DNA of 64,000 bases from Hofstenia miamia (GCA_004352715.1 SCFE01000025.1:520106-584105), one strand, 5' to 3'. Shown: positions 1-12,404, counted from the stretch's first letter. Notes: generated from the letters alone by a model not told the origin. Translations and numbers: made by a program.

Positions 1-680
1 AAGAGTAAACTCGCATGGTTGGTTGCAACATATCAGAAAAATTTGTGATTATGTGAAATTTTTGCATTATTTTTCTAAAATTTCCTAAATAGACAAAATA
101 AAATTCAAAGAAATTTTTTTAATTTCTAATATTTCTCAAATTATGATAATATTACTTCAATAATATTTCCAAATAATCTATTCATGAAATTTATGCTATT
201 TCAGTCTATACCAGCTACTAAATAACTAACTATTAAATTACTTGAAAACCTTGGCTTCTAAAAATTTACATTTCAATATTATGATGGATTAAATATTCTC
301 ATAGAATTTTGAACTCATTGACATAATTTATAAAAATGCATTTCTATTATAAATCAGCTGTTTTACTAAGTTGTGAAATCTTTGTTAATGATATTAGTGG
401 TGTTTATTTATGACTTTAAACTGCAATTTACAAAATTTAATGATCATCAAATATTAATTTTTAGAATGATTCGGGAAATTTAATGTGAATTTTCTTTGAA
501 ATTATTTAAAATCTTGAAAAATAGTTTAAAAACTTTTGGAATGTTCACTTCTCTATGCTTTTAATAATATCCCTAGATTCACCCAGTTGTTTTTATGAGA
601 AATAGTTGTTTGGAATTTGTCTAGACTGACATATTCGAAATGCAAACTTAGGTGATTTTATAGATAGCAAATTTCATAAA

Positions 681-1160
681 TTACCCAAGCAACAAGGATT
701 CATGGATCATTGATGCCCAATATTGTTTCCACTATCGGCCATTATTTGCGGTTGGCCCAGCCATATATCCAACAATGAGTGAAGAATAGGGTTTTTTATG
801 CAAATTTAAATGTTTTCAAAAAATTAATATCAAATAATTTCATAAATATTTACATTACAAACAATGAATATAAATTCACTTTGTAATAAAATATAGTTTC
901 TGTAAAAAACTGTTCCACATAGTCATTGCAGGTAGTTTATATGTTTGTTTTATGTTATTGGAATCTTATCCAGTAACAATTTTGAGCATTGTATTTTCAT
1001 CACATGAATTATTTGAGAAAAATAACTTAAAAGTCATTATTGGCTTATTGCTTACTTATTATTGGGCCACTAATGACCCAGCAGTCAAACGCCAATAATG
1101 GCCAACAATAGAAAAAATGATGGGCCAACAATGGTCCATGGATCCTTGTTGCTTGGGTAA
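681..1160. mobile_element. MITE with ~85-bp imperfect TIRs and GGCCCA words
   Basis: The left end starts TTACCCAAGCAACAAGGAT and the right end is its inverse, CCTTGTTGCTTGGGTAA. The inverted homology continues inward for about 85 bp, through repeated GGCCCA/TGGGCC words. There is no coding capacity. It occupies the same place in both palindrome arms, so it predates the arm duplication. I cannot fix the target-site duplication, so the superfamily is not assigned. Confidence 0.8.
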
Positions 1161-2565
1161 TCAATTGGAAAAAAAATTCTCGAGCTATTCGAAAATGGCC
1201 GACATGCTGAAAAAATCATATACTTCTCTTAAGACTCAGAGAATTCCACATGTCTTTCCAGCGTTTACTATACTGGCCTTAATGAATATCTCATCGGTGG
1301 TCATTTTGAATGACGATTACACAAAATTTCGAACAAATATCTTTAAAACTAATTTTCCTACCTCAGGTCTTAACATTTTAAAATATTTTACAACAAGAAA
1401 TTTTTTATTTTATTTGGTCAACTAAATGTTGAATACCTGCTGAGGATATTCCACCATATCCCTCATTGCGTGCACCACTGCTAGTGGCAATGATAATGTT
1501 GAGGTTATGTTCTTCAACTGATGTAATATCATTCATTAATAATTTTTTTGTTAAAATGTAGGTTTTTCACAAATTTACATACCAAAATGCTAGTCAAGCA
1601 ATTGCTTAAATCGCACAGGTAAATATAATAAGCAAGAGTGTATATACAAGACTAGATTGCTAAATATTGAAAATAGTATTCTTTCTATGTGATTTTATTA
1701 TTCTAAAATTAATAAAATACGATACGGTGATTTTGAAAAATAGAAATTATTCTCAATTAGACGCTTGTTCAATATCATAGAGAGAAGTTAGGCTGACTTA
1801 ACAGTAATATTTTGTAAAATAATTTGTTCATTTTAAAATTTGACATAAAATTATCAGCCTCTACGATCAACTGTTGTCAGAGAAAGTCATTTTCTGATAT
1901 TGACTATTACATATTAGGTTATTGATCTGCTAGAGCACTTCAAGGATATTTAAAAAAAATTATAAATTGAATACCTCTTTTTCAAATGCGTTTTCTGTCA
2001 AGAAAATCACAATGCCATCAACAACCTCCTCTATGATGAGTACTTCTCATTTAATCAAATCAAACAAATTTGCTTTGTTGTAGAGTGTATGTTGATCTTG
2101 CAGTTTATAGAATTTGGCAAACATTATTCTTTTTAATGATTCTGCGACTGTAATGTAAGCAAATCAATTCACACTACCTCCGTTTAGTGGTGCAATGTAA
2201 ATGATTCAAGTTTCGTGAGAAATATCAAATGCTTAGCTATTGAATTATGGAAGAAATATATTTTTTCAACAGGCAACGACTAGCATGCACCATTAAATAA
2301 TTGCAAAAGAGACAGAACCTTGTCACTAAACAAACATCTCACAAAGGTTCTCAATAACCAAACGTTTATAGAACCAAAAGAATATAATGAAAGTAACTCG
2401 AGAAATCTAAATTGTGTGTGCTTTGTAAAAATTTAGATAATGGAAATAACATCATGTTTCTGATCGTAGTATTCATGAAATGTAAACACCTGCTATACGT
2501 TGTACTTAGTGCAGCCCTGATAATGGAATATTTAGGAAATTTATTAAAATGAAATATTGAGTATA

Positions 2566-3963
2566 GTTGGCTGCAAAAAAAATGAGACTGAACACCTATT
2601 TTTTAAAGCTTTGTTGAAACATATTGAGACGTTTTAGAGGAAAACTATAAAAATAAAAGGCAACGAGAATTTTGTGAACTTTAAAATGGTCAAACAAAAA
2701 AGTTAATTAATTAAACTGGTACTTCGTAATTATTTGAAAACACTTACCAAACAAATTGTTTTGCTTTGCAAAGTTTCTACTTGATTTCTTCGGAATGGAA
2801 ACGTTGGAACAGCTTGAAAACGCCTTTGCGACATCGCATATTTCTCGATCAACTTATTTTCGAAAGCTGAAAAGAATTCGACAAGGAGAATATCTCAAAA
2901 GAAGGAAAGAAAGTGGACNNNNNNNNNNNNNNNNNNNNNNNNNNNNNNNNNNNNNNNNNNNNNNNNNNNNNNNNNNNNNNNNNNNNNNNNNNNNNNNNNN
3001 NNNNNNAATTCGACAAGGAGAATCTCTCAAAAGAAGAAAAGGAAGTGGACGCCCTCGAAAAATTATTGGAAAATTCATTCAGAAAACAGTCGCAATTGCT
3101 CTCAAAAATCCCTATATTTCTGGGAAAAAAATTGCAAACCGACTTCAAACTGAAGCCGACATCTCTGTGCATGAAACCACAGTTCAGAGAACACTGAAAA
3201 AAAGTGGAGTTACAAAAATTGGCAGAAAAAATCGACTTCTGATTACAAAAGAACATCAAGAAAAAAGATTAAATTTCGTGAAAGATTGGAAAGACTACAC
3301 TTTTGAAGATGTTTGGATAACTGATGAGTGCGTATTTCAACTACACAGAAACAAAGTACAAGTGTGGTCGTCAAAGAAATGTCCAAGACCAACAAAAGCG
3401 GTTCCAAAGTTCGACCAAAAAATTATGGTTTGGGGAGCACTTTCCTATCGTGGGTTTTATTTGAAAATTTTAGACGGAAAAGCCACAATCGACAGTCAAA
3501 GATATTGCCAAATTATAGCTGAATTTATGCCTTATGCTGATGCTTTATATGATGATGGATGGATACTCCAACAGGACAGAGCAACCCCCACACGTCAGCA
3601 AAGACAAAAAATTGGTTTTCTGAAAATAATATCCAGTTTTTGCAATGGCCTCCAATCGAAAACGTGTGGCAGATATTGAAAAATGACGTTGAGAAGAAAA
3701 ATCCGAAAAATATATCCGATTTAGAAGAAAAAATCCAAGAAAGTCAACACATTTTGACATCTGAAATGAAGTCCAATTAAATGAAATCAGCTTCAGTTCG
3801 TTTGAATGAAACTATTTCTACAGGAGGAAAACAAATTAGACTTTGATGCTTTTTACTTATAGTCCTTTAATGTATCTTTAAAATCTTACCTTTCTTGAGT
3901 TGTTACGTTCAGTAGTTCAAAAGTAATATGCCTTTTTTCTAGTCTCATTTTTTCAGCCAACTA
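2566..3963 (+). mobile_element. Tc1-like DNA transposon inserted in the left arm
   Basis: Terminal inverted repeats begin GTTGGCTG at the left and end CAGCCAAC at the right. Both are followed inward by an A-rich tract and ATGAGACT, and both are flanked by TA/TATA target sequence. The right palindrome arm has the uninterrupted site (near 8998-9008, TATATA between the same flanks), so the insertion is confirmed by its own paralogous empty site and is younger than the duplication. It encodes the broken transposase at 2795-3780. Length, about 1.4 kb including an 88-N run, fits the Tc1/mariner superfamily. Confidence 0.88.
2795..3780 (+). pseudogene. Tc1-like transposase, frameshifted
   Basis: The start is the ATG at 2795 (METLEQLENAF). 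An N-terminal helix-turn-helix region is followed by the GRPRK-type linker, a second HTH, then the DDE core. The first catalytic Asp is in ITDECVF and the second in WILQQDRAT (near 3562). After it the frame shifts, and the rest continues in the +3559 frame as a WFSENNIQFLQWPP segment followed by IENVWQILK, which carries the catalytic Glu. The usual SPDLNP residues between WP and IEN are missing, a deletion of about six codons. The 88-N run at 2919-3006 is flanked by two near-copies of the same 44 bases, so the real protein is probably continuous there. Not functional as read. Confidence 0.85.
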
Positions 3964-4373
3964 TATATAGAAAAATCTACTAATGACAAAATTCAGTGCT
4001 ATCTAGTTATACACAAATGAAAACAAAAATTCAAGGTTAAGAAAATATTTTATGGACTATATTCCTTTCCAGTTAGTTTTTAGTTTTTTTCTCTGTGGAA
4101 AATAGAGCACATTAAGCAAAATTAAAGATGAATGCCAAGTGATTCTCGTTATAATGTGAGTTCAGGAATAGATCCAGAAAAAATTAAACGAAGGCATAAA
4201 TTACCAGTTTCTCCATAGTTTCACAAATATGCTTCTATTCTATGTTATTGAAATGCATGAAAAAATAAAATAAATAAAATAGAATCGAAATATTTATAAA
4301 TCAAAGGTAACTTAGAGCTGGGCTGGAGTTCCTAATAAAGTACTTGTTGAATATATGAACATTTGAATTAATA

Positions 4374-6323
4374 ACATTGTTGGTATTTGATTGGAATGCA
4401 TTTTTCTCAAATTTTGGATGCACTTAGTAAAAAAAACTTCTAGTAAAGAAGATTCGTAAGATTTTAAGTCACCCACATGACAAATATGACTTCTCACTAT
4501 CATTTAACTTTAAATTGCCCGTTGTCGTTTTAAAAGGGCAAATGTTTTCGACATCTTCTCTAAGTCTATTGGGAAATTTGGAAATTGCGAGCGAGATTTA
4601 TTGGAGAACATGCTTGAATGTAAGGTTGAAAGTTTACACTAAAGCGTATTGCTATGTGATCTGTAACTGAAAAGATTAAAGAATTTACGTTGAAAATTCT
4701 GATTTCTTAAAAAAATTCTCTCCATAACTAGCATTCTTGCTAAATGACTATGTTCATGCTCATAATGAATTTTGCTTACTGTAAAAGAAGTTTTCAGATT
4801 GCAATTATTATTTACTTAACAATTGTGAATCCAGCTGCTTCATATTTGATGAAACTTGATTTGAGCCATTTGGTACTCAATTGATTTGTTGAGATCATCT
4901 AGTGTTTGTTAAAATAGAGATATACACAATGAAAAAGTGTTTGTAAATTTGACTAATAAGATAAATGACTTTTTTACCAAATACTTTATTGGCGAAATGC
5001 AGCAGTGATGTTGTTTAATGATTGCGTGTGAATATGTACACCAATTTCAAAATATTGCCTGCGTTGAAATGTTCATCAATTAAATTTTAGATAAATAACT
5101 CTTCGCTCTTTGACTATGGCAAATACTGCCTCTTAACTCAGCTCGAAAAACCTCAAAACCCAAGTAAATATTAGATGTTTAAAAAATGCTACATTATCTC
5201 TATTCCAATGCTATATATGGACAGGAAAAACTGGGGTTAGATAGAGGCAGAGAATAGGTATTGGATACCATTTATGCTACAAACAAATGGTGTAAAAACG
5301 CTGGTCTTTGTTTAACGATAGTATAGTTTTTCATTTAGGCAATTTAGGGGGTAATATTTCCCTCGTGAAAATAATTAGCCCCTATTTTGGTCTTATCAGG
5401 TCTCAAAATGGTACATTGCTTATGAAACTAGAGTGCCTCCCTATATCAACCTGTTTTTCATATAAAGAAAATTACGTATATACTTGATAGCACTTCGATT
5501 AATTTTTAATCAAATTTATTTATCCATGATTTTTTGAAAACTGATCATTAGCAAAAAACATTTCATGTGGAAAATTTTCACAGAATATTGTACACTATCT
5601 ATATGTGTGGTTTCTTTTCATAATATAGGGTAAAATATGGGAATATGAGACCGTAGTTAATACAAGACTGAAGGAATAAAGCGTGCCCTGTCTGCCTTGG
5701 TTCTGGTAAATGGATTGTTATAGCTGTATATATCATCGCTATTATCATTTCTGTATATATACAATGTAAAAATTCTATCAACAAGTCCATATTCTCCGAG
5801 AAAATTCACCGAATTTACCAAGATAGGAAATTGTCATGCACAATTTTTTTTAAATTTTTAGTAGTGAATTATATTAGTCCAGATGTATATTGCAAAAATG
5901 CTCTTAGTAACAATATACACTAGATTGTGCACAGTGTAGATCTTATGCTGTGACTCACAGTTAGATCATCCAATCAATAATGTGTGTAGGTAATAGAAGA
6001 ACACAATTTTCAATTGTCTTTTTTTCTATAACTGTTAAGATTATAATGCCAATTTTTCAGTTCTGAGCTACTAGAAGTGGAAGCAATTGTGCTGGCATCA
6101 TGATGATGCACATTGAATATCAATTAAATATGGTAATTAATTTTATCTGATCATGAAAATTAAGTTTTACTCTACAACTCTCTGAGATTTAGGTTGAAAA
6201 GAAGCAGTCTCGTATTCCCTACACTTAAAATACCTGTATTTTGAGTGAGCAAAATTTCTGCTGCTTAGGACATTTAATCCATAAACCTACAAAGGTTATT
6301 ATATCATGTAACAATTTTCTATA
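4374..6323. other. Spacer of the inverted repeat, proximal half: no gene seen
   Basis: AT-rich sequence between the palindrome arms. Only short open frames without recognisable domains occur, and I see no TIR pairs or tandem repeats of note. Confidence 0.5.
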
Positions 6324-6860
6324 GGTCTGTTCGGAATGTTTTTGACAGTATGCTTTTTTACTTTTCTCTGCAACTAAAATATAGAGATCTAAAACCTTCA
6401 GTAAATATTATCTATAGATATATGAAAGAAAATAGTGAACACGAGATTAAAAAACATAACTCGTGACAATTTCTTTTACTTTATTGATTTTTGCATGGAT
6501 CTCTCGAAAGACAAAATTCGTACAATAATTTATTATTATTTGATGCGTGGCCTTTCTCCAGCTGATTGTGAGTCTGAAATCAATAAAACTTTTGGAAAAG
6601 GCATTATTAGTCTCAATACGGTTAAGCGATAGATGAACAGCTTTGCAGATGGTAATTTTGATACAGAAGACAAGGAGAGATCAGGACGCTCAAACCTCGA
6701 CTAAATCGATGGCAGAAATGCATAGATCAAAATGGGACACACCTTAGTCATTTGTAATTATAATTTTGATGTTTTGTTCCAAATAAACATGGTTATGAAA
6801 ATAGTTTTCCCAATAAATTAAAAATAGGTGATATACTGTCAAAAACTTTCCGAACAGACC
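6324..6860 (+). mobile_element. Internally deleted mariner (nonautonomous)
   Basis: Perfectly placed 28-bp TIRs (GGTCTGTTCGGAA... at 6324, and its inverse ending at 6860) are flanked by TA on both sides (6322-6323 and 6861-6862). Inside, 6435-6632 encodes a mariner N-terminal helix-turn-helix (LSKDKIRTIIYYYLMRG, then NTVKR). It is followed after a stop by a segment reading NSFADGNFDTEDKERSGR, the conserved linker of mariner transposases. This is joined directly to the C-terminal signature RWQKCIDQNG near 6709. The whole DD34D catalytic core is gone. Any protein made would be a DNA-binding fragment, but a TAG where the conserved Trp should be also interrupts that. Confidence 0.88.
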
Positions 6861-6862
6861 TA

Positions 6863-7564
6863 TATCAATGTATCCCTGCAAATAATCAATTTACGTATGA
6901 TCCCCTTTTATAGGTTCTACAAAACAGTTATTCCTCCCCGAAAATAGTAGACATCTACAAGTTACCAACTTATACAATAAAATCCAGTTATAACCCTATT
7001 AAACAACCAGGCATCATTCACAGTAACTATGAAAAAAATGTCATCTACTGATTTGTTGGAAACTCATGGCAGTAGTCACAATGACACATTTCCATTACTG
7101 TAAATCAGGCTTCTAAAGTGTCATTTGATCTACACATGTTCAATAAATAGTCTGTATTTTGAAACTTTCCCAGGCATTATCTAGAAATATTTCATTAATA
7201 TATTTCAATTAAGAACTAAAATATGTTGCATTTTTGAAATTTTGATTGTGGGAAAGGATCATTAGCAATTTTTCGATTATATTTTCAATTTTTTTTGGTT
7301 ATAGTTATATTTTAATGTCAATTTTAGATGCTCTTAACATTACATTAATTAATTTATTTAACCGTTATTATATTATTTATCAAAATTTTGAAATAAATGT
7401 AATAAACTAGGGCATAAATGTAGTTAGTGGGCTCTGATTAAACTTAAGAAAATTTCAGCTTTTGTGTCAATTACCACTGTAGACCTAATGGGGCAGCAGT
7501 GGAGAAATTTTATTTCAATTGTGCTTTGAGGTGTAATGCACTCCCTTGCTACCTATATATATAT
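6863..7564. other. No gene seen
   Basis: AT-rich sequence with no supported feature. It ends in a short TA run at 7553-7564 that abuts a 21-base N gap. Confidence 0.4.
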
Positions 7565-7587
7565 NNNNNNNNNNNNNNNNNNNNNTT

Positions 7588-7844
7588 GTCGTTGGTACAG
7601 AAGAGGGCCTTGTACTTTGCCAGCGATCAAATCAAATATCAAATGTCCAAGAGAAGCTAGCACGTTTTCTCAATGCTGGAAGAGATATTTATAATGGACT
7701 GGATTCCATTCGTAGCAATTAGTACTTCAAGTAGCTGAAGATTTATCAAAGTCAATGAAGCCAGTCTTTCGTCATCTGAAAACACGGGTGACACGCCAAC
7801 AATCACCTGTATCTCAAGTACTTCCTAAGGATCTCTTCACTTAG
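7588..7844 (+). pseudogene. Coding-like relic of unidentified protein
   Basis: From 7588 an open frame reads VVGTEEGLVLCQRSNQ, then a helical-looking KLARFLNAGRDIYNGLDSI, stopping at 7720. One frame over, the same style of protein sequence continues as LQVAEDLSKSMKPVFRHLK up to a stop at 7842. Amino-acid composition and reduced AT content are protein-like, unlike the surroundings. The pattern (a VVGTEEG turn, then amphipathic helix) would fit the end of a beta-propeller followed by a helical region, but I do not recognise the family. The 5' side is lost in the 7565-7585 gap. A single-base frameshift suggests decay. Confidence 0.35.
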
Positions 7845-8189
7845 CTGTGATGTTCCTGTCAATGCCACTCAATTTTGTTCCTGATCTCATATCTAACTAC
7901 CCAAATTTGAAATTCAAGGTTATCATTGACACGTGGACTCTCCAGTATATGTTGCGCAAATTCAATAAAAAGATCTGGAACTGACGGTTCAGTCTCATTC
8001 ACGCTCAACTTTGTTACTGGTACGGTTGGCCAGAGTGGAAATATTATTTAAATTGCAAATATTAATAACTGGTCCATTCTGTAACTCGAAATTATTTGAT
8101 ATTTATTGTGTAACGAATTTTTTCACTTCAGGGAATGTACAATTTCGTTTGTTTGCTAAAACTTTAATTGGTATTTAGAGTCCAAACCG

Positions 8190-8222
<33 letters not shown>

Positions 8223-8582
8223 GCATTAATCTATGATGAATTTTCGAACAGTAGTTGTAGCGATGGATTCTTAAGAAGCAAACATCCTCGATTTCAAACC
8301 TTAAGATGCTTCAATATCGCAGTGTTTTATCCAGGATTTGGAAACAGAGGCGAGGATAAGTTATTAAATTTTGATCATTTTTTGAATTTACAGTGAATTC
8401 TATTGGTGAATATATATATATATATACATCAAAGTTGTGTTTTTTTGGGCCCAAGCCTGGCCCAATGCAGTTTAGGCATAAGCCTAAATGCTATTTGTTC
8501 GGCCCATACCCTCCCCAGCCCAAATTATTTTTCTTTTACACTAATGATAGTGTCTTTTGCCTCATAGAGGCCCATAAGCACT
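7845..8582. other. AT-rich spacer with TA microsatellites and a GGCCCA cluster
   Basis: Contains a (TA)n run at about 8191-8220 and a shorter one at 8409-8426. A patch at 8447-8575 is rich in GGCCCA/GCCCA words resembling those inside the MITE at 681-1160. No convincing TIR pair was found around the patch. The short reading frame across it is compositionally biased and I do not call it a gene. Confidence 0.45.
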
Positions 8583-9055
8583 ATTAATTCAAATGTTCAT
8601 ATATTCAGCAAGTACTTTATTAGGAGCTCCAGTGCAGCTCTGAGTTAACTTTAATTTATAAATATTTCGATTCTATTTTATTTATTTTATTTTTTCATGC
8701 ATTTCAAAACGAATTTTTTAAATAACATAGAATAGAAGCATATTTGTGAAACTATGGAGAAACTGGTAATTCATGCCTTCGTTTAATTTTTTCTGGATCT
8801 ATTCCTGAACTCACATTATAACAAGAATCACTTAGCATTCATCTTTAATTTTGCTTAATGTGCTCTATTTTGCACAGAGCACCAAAAAACTAAAAACTAA
8901 CTGGAAAGGAACATAGTCCATAAAATATTTTCTTAACCTTGAATTTTTTTTTTCATTTTTCTATAACTAGATAGCACTTAATTTTGTCATTAGTAGATTT
9001 TTGTATATACTAAATATTTTATTTTAATGAATTTCCCAAATATTCTATGATCAGG

Positions 9056-9220
9056 CATGAACTTCTATAACACTAACTGGACTGGAACAAATGAGTAAAT
9101 AATCATTTATTAATTCCGCTCTATTAAGAGCGGAATTAATAAATGACTGAGTGAATTCGGCCAAATGTTGCTGTTATTTATTCATTTGTTCCAGTCCAGT
9201 TAGTGTTATGGAAGTTCATG
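9056..9220. mobile_element. Small foldback element with nested hairpin
   Basis: The ends CATGAACTTC and GAAGTTCATG begin inverted repeats of about 45 bp (through CACTAACTGGACTGGAACAA). At the centre a second, perfect hairpin has 20-nt arms at 9103-9122 and 9127-9146 around a 4-nt loop. It is absent from the left palindrome arm, so it was inserted after the arms separated. No coding capacity. Confidence 0.8.
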
Positions 9221-10481
9221 GATCAACGTATAGGTGTTTACATTTCATGAATACTACGATCAGAAACACATGCATGATATTATTTCCATTAACTAGATTT
9301 TTACAAAGCACACACAATGTAGATTTCTTGAGTTACTTTCATCATATTCTCTTGGTTCTATAAACGTTTGGTTATTGATAACCTTTGTGAGATGTTTGTT
9401 TAGTGACAAGGTTATGTCTCTTTTGCAATTATGTTAATCGTTCATGCTAGTCGTTGCCTGTTGAAAAAATATATTTCTTCTATAATTCAATAGCTAAGCA
9501 TTTGATATTTCTCCCGAAACTTGAATCATTTACATTGACCACTAAACGGAGGTAGTGTGAATTGATTTGCTTACATTACAGTCGCAGAATCATTAAAAAG
9601 AATAATGTTTGCCAAATTCTATAAACTGCAAGATCAACATACACTCTACAACAAAGCAAATTTGTTTGATTTGATTAAATGAGAAGTACTCATCATAGAG
9701 GGGGTTGTTGATGGCATTGTCATTTTCTTGACAGAAAACGCATTTGAAAAAGAGGTATTCAATTTATAATTTTTTTTAAATATCCTTGAAGTGCTCTAGC
9801 AGATCAATAACCTAATATGTAATAGTCAATATCAGAAAATGACTTTCTCTGACAACAGTTGATCGTAGAGGCTGATAATTTTATGTCAAATTTTAAAATG
9901 AAGAAATTATTTTACAAATTATTACTGTTAAGTCAACCTAACTTCTCTCTATGATATTGAACAAGCGTCTAATTGAGAATAATTTCTATTTTTCAAAATC
10001 ATCATATCGTATTTTATTTATTTTAGAATAATATAATCACATAGAAAGAATACTATTTATATATTCACTCTTGCATGTAAAATTAAAAATTTCTTGTTGT
10101 AAAAAATTTTAAAATGTTAAGACCTAAGGTAGGAAAATTAGTTTTAAAGATATTTGTTCGAAATTTTGTGTGATCGTCATTCAAAATGGCCACAGATGAA
10201 AGGCCCCGTCACAAAATCCTGGGCACGCTCTTGGTTATTAAGGCAATACTGTAAACGCTGGAAAGACATGTGGAATTCTGTGAGTCTTAACCCTAGTAAC
10301 ACGAACTTGTCTTTTGGACGTCCTTAAATTAACATTAATAGCCGTCTAAAAGACGTCCATATCTGTCCTCATAATGGACACAAAAACGACATGATTTGCA
10401 AATAAATAAATTATTATTCATGGTTTTCCAAAACCCTTTCAAATGAAGTAAGGGAGCTTAATCTGATAATGTTTACAACCT

Positions 10482-12404
10482 ATGATTGTTATTACTGAAC
10501 TTCTTAATATTTACGAAAAATCAAAAGAAGTAATTAAGCAATTAAGAACAAAAAATTTATCTAAAGCTCGGCAAAAATTCTTTAATCAATTAAATTCTAC
10601 TCGAGAAAAATGGCGATACGTTCATAAATTTATTGGAAAATCTAAAGGTCTTTCATCTGAAATAAATGAATTAAACATCAATAATATGGCCGTAACAGAC
10701 AAAACTCAAATACTAAATCATTTAAATTCAACATTCAAAGAACTTGGAAATTTCGATTTTTCACCTTATAAGAAAAAACAAAATTCTGATAATCTCAAAC
10801 AATCAAAACGATTCTCCTTTAGACTTGCTACAATCAATCAATTAGAAAACATTATTAAGAAACTTGATACCAACAAATCAACCGCTTCTTATAACCTCCC
10901 ATTTTTTATTATTAAACGTTTTTTTCCTATTTTTGGAGAACAATTGTTAATCGCATTTAATCAATGTATTATTGATGGTGAATTTCCAGACTTACTAAAA
11001 AAATCAGATATAACTCCTATATTTAAAAAAGGTGACAACCTAAGCACAAAAAATTATAGACCCATTTGTATTACACATCCTTTTAGCAACCTTTTTGAAA
11101 AACTTTTGAATGTTCAAATAAATGCATTCCTAAATCTGAAAACATCCTATCACAAACAATTTGGATTTCACAATGGCCATAACACCCAAGACGCAATTCT
11201 ATCTATTACTCAACAAATAAAATCCAATATATCTCATNNNNNNNNNNNNNNNNNNNNNNNNNNNNNNNNNNNNNNNNNNNNNNNNNNNNNNNNNNNNNNN
11301 NNNNNNNNNNNNNNNNNNNNNNNNNNNNNNNNNNNNNNNNNNNNNNNNNNNNNNNNNNNNNNNNNNNNNNNNNNNNNNNNNNNNNNNNNNNNNNNNNNNN
11401 NNNNNNNNNNNNNNNNNNNNNNNNNNNNNNNNNNNNNNNNNNNNNNNNNNNNNNNNNNNNNNNNNNNNNNNNNNNNNNNNNNNNNNNNNNNNNNNNNNNN
11501 NNNNNNNNNNNNNNNNNNNNNNNNNNNNNNNNNNNNNNNNNNNNNNNNNNNNNNNNNNNNNNNNNNNNNNNNNNNNNNNNNNNNNNNNNNNNNNNNNNNN
11601 NNNNNNNNNNNNNNNNNNNNNNNNNNNNNNNNNNNNNNNNNNNNNNNNNNNNNNNNNNNNNNNNNNNNNNNNNNNNNNNNNNNNNNNNNNNNNNNNNNNN
11701 NNNNNNNNNNNNNNNNNNNNNNNNNNNNNNNNNNNNNNNNNNNNNNNNNNNNNNNNNNNNNNNNNNNNNNNNNNNNNNNNNNNNNNNNNNNNNNNNNNNN
11801 NNNNNNNNNNNNNNNNNNNNNNNNNNNNNNNNNNNNNNNNNNNNNNNNNNNNNNNNNNNNNNNNNNNNNNNNNNNNNNNNNNNNNNNNNNNNNNNNNNNN
11901 NNNNNNNNNNNNNNNNNNNNNNNNNNNNNNNNNNNNNNNNNNNNNNNNNNNNNNNNNNNNNNNNNNACTAACCTAAATTCGAAACATCGTATGCTTCTAT
12001 CAAAGACATTTAATTGGTGTATAAAAACTCTAAACTTTGCACAAAAGCATGATGAAGCATCAGTATATCGTAATAAATATAAAATATTATCTCCGTTCTA
12101 CCAAATTCATCTGCATATGCTATCTATCATATTTAAATTCAAATCTCTGCAAACATCTCTTCTTTTCCTTAATGACTATATTAAATTAAATGAGCGATCG
12201 CAAAAATTTTTTAGTTTAGATAAAAATTATAATGGCTTCCATCACATATCAATTAAATTGTGGAATAATTTAGATTATGAAATGCGAATAGAAAAAAATT
12301 ATAAAAAGTTTAGAAAAAAATTGAAACAATTTCTTCTAATAAAGCAGTATACATTAGGGGACGGTAATACACTTCATGCATTTGAAACATACATTCAACA
12401 TTGA
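10482..12404 (+). pseudogene. Non-LTR retrotransposon reverse transcriptase, gapped
   Basis: The protein N-terminal to the gap has the fingers motifs of CR1/jockey-type reverse transcriptases: DITPIFKKGDNLSTKNYRPI, then NLFEKLLN and KQFGFHNGHNTQDAIL. The C-terminal part after the gap resembles the LINE region downstream of the polymerase domain (FNWCIKTLNF ... KLWNNLDYEMR). The palm with the expected FADD motif would fall in the 729-N gap at 11238-11966, so catalytic competence cannot be judged. There is no endonuclease domain upstream, so the element is 5'-truncated and the ATG at 10482 is incidental. The 3' end is probably near 12570 (TAAGCAATAAATTTG). Confidence 0.8.

Larger units (their letters stand above)
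1..4373 (+). repeat. Left arm of a giant inverted repeat
   Basis: This stretch is the reverse complement, with scattered substitutions and indels, of 8583-14468. The outer end (CTCGCATGGTTGGTTGCAA at 11-29) reappears inverted near 14440-14458. Matching anchors run through 1220-1420, 1660-2480, 3967-4260 and 4310-4373. The arm is interrupted by a Tc1-like element at 2566-3963 that the other arm lacks. About 215 bp near 1428-1640 has no counterpart in the right arm, so it was inserted here or deleted there. The homology begins at or before the first base of the window. No host gene is recognisable in it apart from mobile elements. Confidence 0.9.

Noticed and set aside
1117-1425. 102-codon frame across a MITE end
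   Set aside because: It starts inside the MITE terminal repeat, and the inverted copy in the right arm does not keep it open.
8393-8587. 64-codon frame rich in Pro, Gly and aromatics
   Set aside because: It is a translation of a TA microsatellite plus GGCCCA words; no splice or start context.
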